A DNA stretch of 30,602 nucleotides from a virus: positions 1 through 30,602 of the IMG/VR virus record IMGVR_UViG_3300035689_000061. The stretch is one strand, 5' to 3'. Positions within the stretch are counted from its first letter, which is position 1, and every line of letters starts with the position of its first letter. Shown here piece after piece: positions 28,118 through 30,602 of this stretch. The position numbers and the translations under genes are program-made. The notes under the pieces are model-generated. The model was not told the origin of the DNA. It ran no database searches and saw nothing but the letters and a program-made list of their open reading frames with translations.

Positions 28118-28308
28118 ACGAACTAATCGACCGGATGACCGAAGCCGGGCACGAATGGACCGAAGCCCGCGAGAAGCTACGACGACACGGCACCTACGCC
28201 TACGGCCTAATCGTCGCCGCCCACGCCCAAGGGATCCCAGAAACCCGCATAGCCGCACTCATGCAATGCGACAGAATGACCGTTAGAAGGGCACTCGGGA
28301 AACGTTAA
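28114..28308 (+). CDS. Small helix-turn-helix protein
   Basis: This encodes 64 residues from the ATG at 28114 (ATGA overlap, with GGGGAGG ahead); an upstream ATG gives five more residues but lacks a ribosome site. The C-terminal half AQGIPETRIAALMQCDRMTV is a clear HTH (turn around G-I-P-E-T). It could read the dyad upstream of its own operon. It ends tail-to-tail with the phosphoesterase, the two stop codons sharing TTAA. Confidence 0.78.
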   Translation: MNELIDRMTEAGHEWTEAREKLRRHGTYAYGLIVAAHAQGIPETRIAALMQCDRMTVRRALGKR

Positions 28309-29474
28309 ACGATAGCGAAATCCTGCCACCGCCGGCCGGCCGTAACGAAAGTTATAGCCGCCGGCGGTGCATCATGATTCCCCTTGTGACTCCACCACAC
28401 GGAACCACCATCGAGGGAACCGGTTTGCATCCAAGTGACTTCCGCAAACTGTTCGATCCGCAAATGGTGATAATGACCGCTTATCACGATGTCGGCCTGC
28501 CCGATCGGATCCCGGGCTAGAGCCTTATTCGCAAGCCATCCGGCCATTTTGTTTTTCGTTTGATGACCGTGAAGGATGCCGATCCGGGTGCCCTCGAGGT
28601 CGACGCACAAGTGCAGCTGGTCACGGCCCGGAAGGAACCAGGTCACTTCCCGGCCGGCGGCCGCCATAACGTCGGCAACCTGGGCCGCCCCCTCAACGGC
28701 CCAAGAATCGTCATACCGGGATGCCATTTGATTACCGACCCGTAGGGCCTCGTCATGATTTCCACCGACGACGATCACGGAAAGCTCATCAGTCATATCG
28801 GAGAAGGCTTGCACCTGATCTAGAAGCAACCGCCGGTATACCCGGATTTGTTCGGTGAGCGTTAAATCGAGCCGGCCGATCAGATTCCCGCCCTGAGAAT
28901 TCACGCCCTCGATACAGTCACCGGCCCACGCTAATAGAACCGGGCCCGCCTTCCCCGCCTTCCGAAGCTTCCTGTACCGGTCAGCGGCCCGTTCCAGGGA
29001 TCCATAGAACCGGCCCACCGTGCCTTCCGTGCCGTCCCCATCCGGTTTCCCCAGCTGCAAATCACCGGCCGCAAAAACAAAAAGCCCCGGCCCACCGGCC
29101 GGGGATTCCCTAGTTTTCTTTTTCGCATTCTTCAACAAATCTTCGACGTCGATCGATCGAATCGACGGTTCAATCACCCACCGGCATCGAACAATCGGCA
29201 CCGTGACCGCGTCATCACCTTGAGCCTGTCGAGTCCAAGCGGCCGGATCATGCCGCACCTCGACCAGGCGGGCCCGGAAACCGTCCGGGATATCGACACC
29301 CATAGCCGGCAGCAATCCCGCGGGATCACCGTCCGGAATCGGGCCGCTTGTGACGATCCTCGACCCGTCCGGTTCAAACCGTATTCCCGGTTCCCAACCC
29401 CGCGGGACCGCCTCGGAATGCCGACCCGTATTCCCGGCCGCCGCCAAATCGTTAAGGCTTTTCGCTAGGCCCAT
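28305..29474 (-). CDS. Calcineurin-like metallophosphoesterase
   Basis: This encodes 389 residues. The two-metal motifs are in order: AAGDLQLG (D138), AGDCIEG (D186), VGGNHDE (N239, H240), LHGHQ and SGHYHH near the C-terminus. The first 125 residues are an extra, less ordered part. These enzymes cleave phosphodiesters, often as DNA exonucleases (Mre11/SbcD type) or cyclic-nucleotide esterases. The substrate here is unknown. It is the last gene of the long leftward operon, behind the lysis genes. Confidence 0.88.
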   Translation of the reverse strand: MGLAKSLNDLAAAGNTGRHSEAVPRGWEPGIRFEPDGSRIVTSGPIPDGDPAGLLPAMGVDIPDGFRARLVEVRHDPAAWTRQAQGDDAVTVPIVRCRWVIEPSIRSIDVEDLLKNAKKKTRESPAGGPGLFVFAAGDLQLGKPDGDGTEGTVGRFYGSLERAADRYRKLRKAGKAGPVLLAWAGDCIEGVNSQGGNLIGRLDLTLTEQIRVYRRLLLDQVQAFSDMTDELSVIVVGGNHDEALRVGNQMASRYDDSWAVEGAAQVADVMAAAGREVTWFLPGRDQLHLCVDLEGTRIGILHGHQTKNKMAGWLANKALARDPIGQADIVISGHYHHLRIEQFAEVTWMQTGSLDGGSVWWSHKGNHDAPPAAITFVTAGRRWQDFAIV

Positions 29475-29691
29475 ACCCTAGACATTCCTTCCGCCGGTGA
29501 CGTTTCACCGATCCAGAAAGCACCGGGAAACCTTCATCCTTAAGAATCCGCGTAATCTCCGCGGAAGATATCGGCCCATCGAGAGCCCGAAGTAGAGCTT
29601 CCCGATCCTCACTAGACATCACAACCAGCATTCGGCAAACCGAACACTTAGGCAGAAGATCCACGGCCGCAAACCGATCGGCAAGACTCAT
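29452..29691 (-). CDS. Small zinc/HTH-like protein
   Basis: This encodes 79 residues from the ATG at 29691 (ATGA overlap with the endolysin stop). C16-x2-C19 and H65-x4-C70 could bind zinc. Between them a helical EDREALLRALDGPISSAEIT, then RILKDEGFPVLSGSVKRHRR, looks like a winged or simple HTH. Similar short proteins occur in actinophages without known function. It overlaps the phosphoesterase by 23 bases, so the pair is likely to be made together. Confidence 0.68.
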   Translation of the reverse strand: MSLADRFAAVDLLPKCSVCRMLVVMSSEDREALLRALDGPISSAEITRILKDEGFPVLSGSVKRHRRKECLGYGPSEKP

Positions 29692-30176
29692 AGCCCGAGA
29701 GCCGCCGCCCATTCTTTCCGTTCATCCGGATCCGTCGACAGAATCGGCAGCGGGAAAAGATCACCGTTCCGGTCACCGGCCTTCGTGAAAGAAACGTGAA
29801 TATGGGCCGTGTGACCGTAGCCCTTACCCCGCCACTTCCAGAACCACCGGCGATAGGTCCCCGAGGCTATTTGATTCTCATAGACGACATAAAGAATCCG
29901 ATCGGCACCCGGCAGACTCGAGCCCGCATAAGCCACCAGCTGATCCGCTAATTCCTTCGCCGTGGCACCGTTACGGTCCCGGCCCCGGCCCATGTTTTCG
30001 TCGATGTCGATAGCCCGAACCCAACCGTTTTCGTCCGGATTATGTTGCGAGGCGGAACCCTTCTTGCGGTGCCGTGCATCACCGATCCACCCATCACTAC
30101 GGCGGGAACGGTTCGGGAACCTCTGATTAATTTGCAGTCGGAGAGTTATTCCGGCCGAACATAGACGCGGATTCAT
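29688..30176 (-). CDS. Endolysin, peptidase M15-like
   Basis: This encodes 162 residues with an ATGA overlap to the holin candidate. GSASQHNPDENGWVRAIDID holds H45 and D57 or D59, and GHTAHIHVS holds H125 and H127, in the order H...D...H-x-H of M15 D,D- or L,D-peptidases. It would cut peptide cross-links in the cell wall. There is no separate wall-binding domain and no signal peptide, so the holin must let it out. The holin-then-endolysin order fits a lysis cassette. Confidence 0.82.
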   Translation of the reverse strand: MNPRLCSAGITLRLQINQRFPNRSRRSDGWIGDARHRKKGSASQHNPDENGWVRAIDIDENMGRGRDRNGATAKELADQLVAYAGSSLPGADRILYVVYENQIASGTYRRWFWKWRGKGYGHTAHIHVSFTKAGDRNGDLFPLPILSTDPDERKEWAAALGL

Positions 30177-30349
30177 GACTCGGGATGGGTATTCGCAAAC
30201 GCAAGGCCACCGATAAACACGGCATTAGCCAATCCGAGAAGGGCCACGCCTAATTCATCGGACACCCAACCGGCAATAACAAGTACCGGGATCGAGGCCG
30301 CAGAAATTCCGTAAAGATACTTCCGCCATTTCGTGGGAATATTCGGCAT
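30173..30349 (-). CDS. Holin candidate, two membrane helices
   Basis: This encodes 58 residues from the ATG at 30349, which follows AAGGGAGAAGGA. The basic N-terminus MPNIPTKWRKYLYG is followed by two hydrophobic helices (about 14-28 and 34-50, GVALLGLANAVFIGGLAF) and a short tail. Small two-helix proteins just ahead of the endolysin are the usual actinophage holins. The start region lies on the contig junction. Confidence 0.8.
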   Translation of the reverse strand: MPNIPTKWRKYLYGISAASIPVLVIAGWVSDELGVALLGLANAVFIGGLAFANTHPES

Positions 30350-30602
30350 TCCTTCTCCCTTAGAGATCGTTATTGAGGTGGTAGGTAACGTGGTCGTCAA
30401 TCTTGGTCCGAACGTCACGAACCTCGGACTCGATCCGGTTGAGTTGATCCTTCACCGACGTGCCGCCGTTCGGTTGCAGCGTCTTGGATATCGCAATCTG
30501 CGTGCGGATCAGCCACAGGATGCCGCCGAGGATGGCGGTCGTCAGGATCACCAGCGGCACGATGTCGGCGGGAGCGTTGAAGGTCACGCTTCCAGCTCCG
30601 GC
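30348..30602. repeat. Right copy of the contig-end overlap
   Basis: This is the second copy of positions 1-255 (offset 30347). Compared with the left copy, the five changes are G52A, C73A, A88C, A115G and C139G (left-copy numbering). The copy with the larger coordinate continues into the intact holin gene. For one circular map, remove either copy. Confidence 0.93.
30360..30587 (-). CDS. Second contig copy of the 75-residue one-TM protein gene
   Basis: This is the same gene as at 13-240, here placed directly upstream of the holin gene as it stands on the circle. The protein is identical; all five base changes are at third codon positions. It confirms the operon order 86-residue protein, one-TM protein, holin, endolysin. 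Confidence 0.85.
   Translation of the reverse strand: MTFNAPADIVPLVILTTAILGGILWLIRTQIAISKTLQPNGGTSVKDQLNRIESEVRDVRTKIDDHVTYHLNNDL

Noticed and set aside
1-30602. CRISPR arrays, insertion sequences, integrase, canonical lysogeny repressor
   Set aside because: I looked for regularly spaced repeats, terminal inverted repeats with transposase frames, tyrosine or serine recombinase motifs and a typical repressor, and saw none. The 64-residue HTH protein is too small and unspecific to call a repressor.

Overview
The window is one complete phage genome with its ends overlapping. Positions 1-255 recur at 30348-30602 with five base differences, so the circular map is about 30,347 bp. Terminase, HK97-type portal, protease and capsid, a tape measure and a frameshifting tail-assembly chaperone make it a siphovirus-like tailed phage. 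A WhiB-family protein, an Lsr2-type DNA-binding domain, a P27-type small terminase and strong GGAGG ribosome sites point to an actinobacterial host. The mismatching overlap, and a small protein (237-497) of a type I recall from aquatic phages, suggest an environmental assembly. I see no integrase, DNA polymerase, primase or helicase. The phage therefore probably copies its DNA with host enzymes, and a lytic life is more likely than a temperate one.

Layout. Almost all genes lie on the minus strand and are read leftward from a divergent control region near 27.7 kb, through coordinate 1, and on around the circle to 28.3 kb. The early block (27.7 to 22.5 kb) holds a DUF6378-like protein, a structured leader with three hairpins, an Rpf-like transglycosylase, a Rad52/Sak-like annealing protein, several tiny zinc-knuckle proteins, an Lsr2-like protein, an HNH nuclease, a Holliday-junction-resolvase-like nuclease, WhiB, SSB, a ribbon-helix-helix protein and a second PD-(D/E)XK-like protein. 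A middle block (22.4 to 20.2 kb) holds a zinc/HTH regulator candidate, a chain of very small coupled genes, a good promoter candidate (20930-20957) and a second HNH gene. A 244-bp non-coding stretch follows that could hold the packaging site.

The late block runs TerS, TerL, a small membrane protein, portal, a small virion-type protein, a 716-residue multidomain protein ending in the HK97 prohead protease, a structured RNA stretch with a tRNA-like element, major capsid protein, a five-gene sugar cassette (four glycosyltransferases and a nucleotide-sugar epimerase), connector, tail terminator, tail tube, frameshifting chaperone, gp10-like protein, tape measure, distal tail protein and a glycine-rich adhesin with a duplicated attachment domain. 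Across the origin come two small membrane proteins (one a probable holin), an M15-like endolysin, a zinc/HTH protein and a metallophosphoesterase. Only three small genes (27.8-28.3 kb) are read rightward. They are divergent from the early block and form a control-region candidate.

Most unusual points: (i) a HAD-type phosphatase domain fused upstream of the prohead protease, with an internal ribosome site and start for the protease alone; (ii) a tRNA-like RNA with a canonical T-arm and 7-bp acceptor stem but no D-arm, between the protease and capsid genes; (iii) the sugar cassette inside the capsid/tail operon; (iv) a 28-residue, very basic protein locked into the gene chain by start/stop overlaps.
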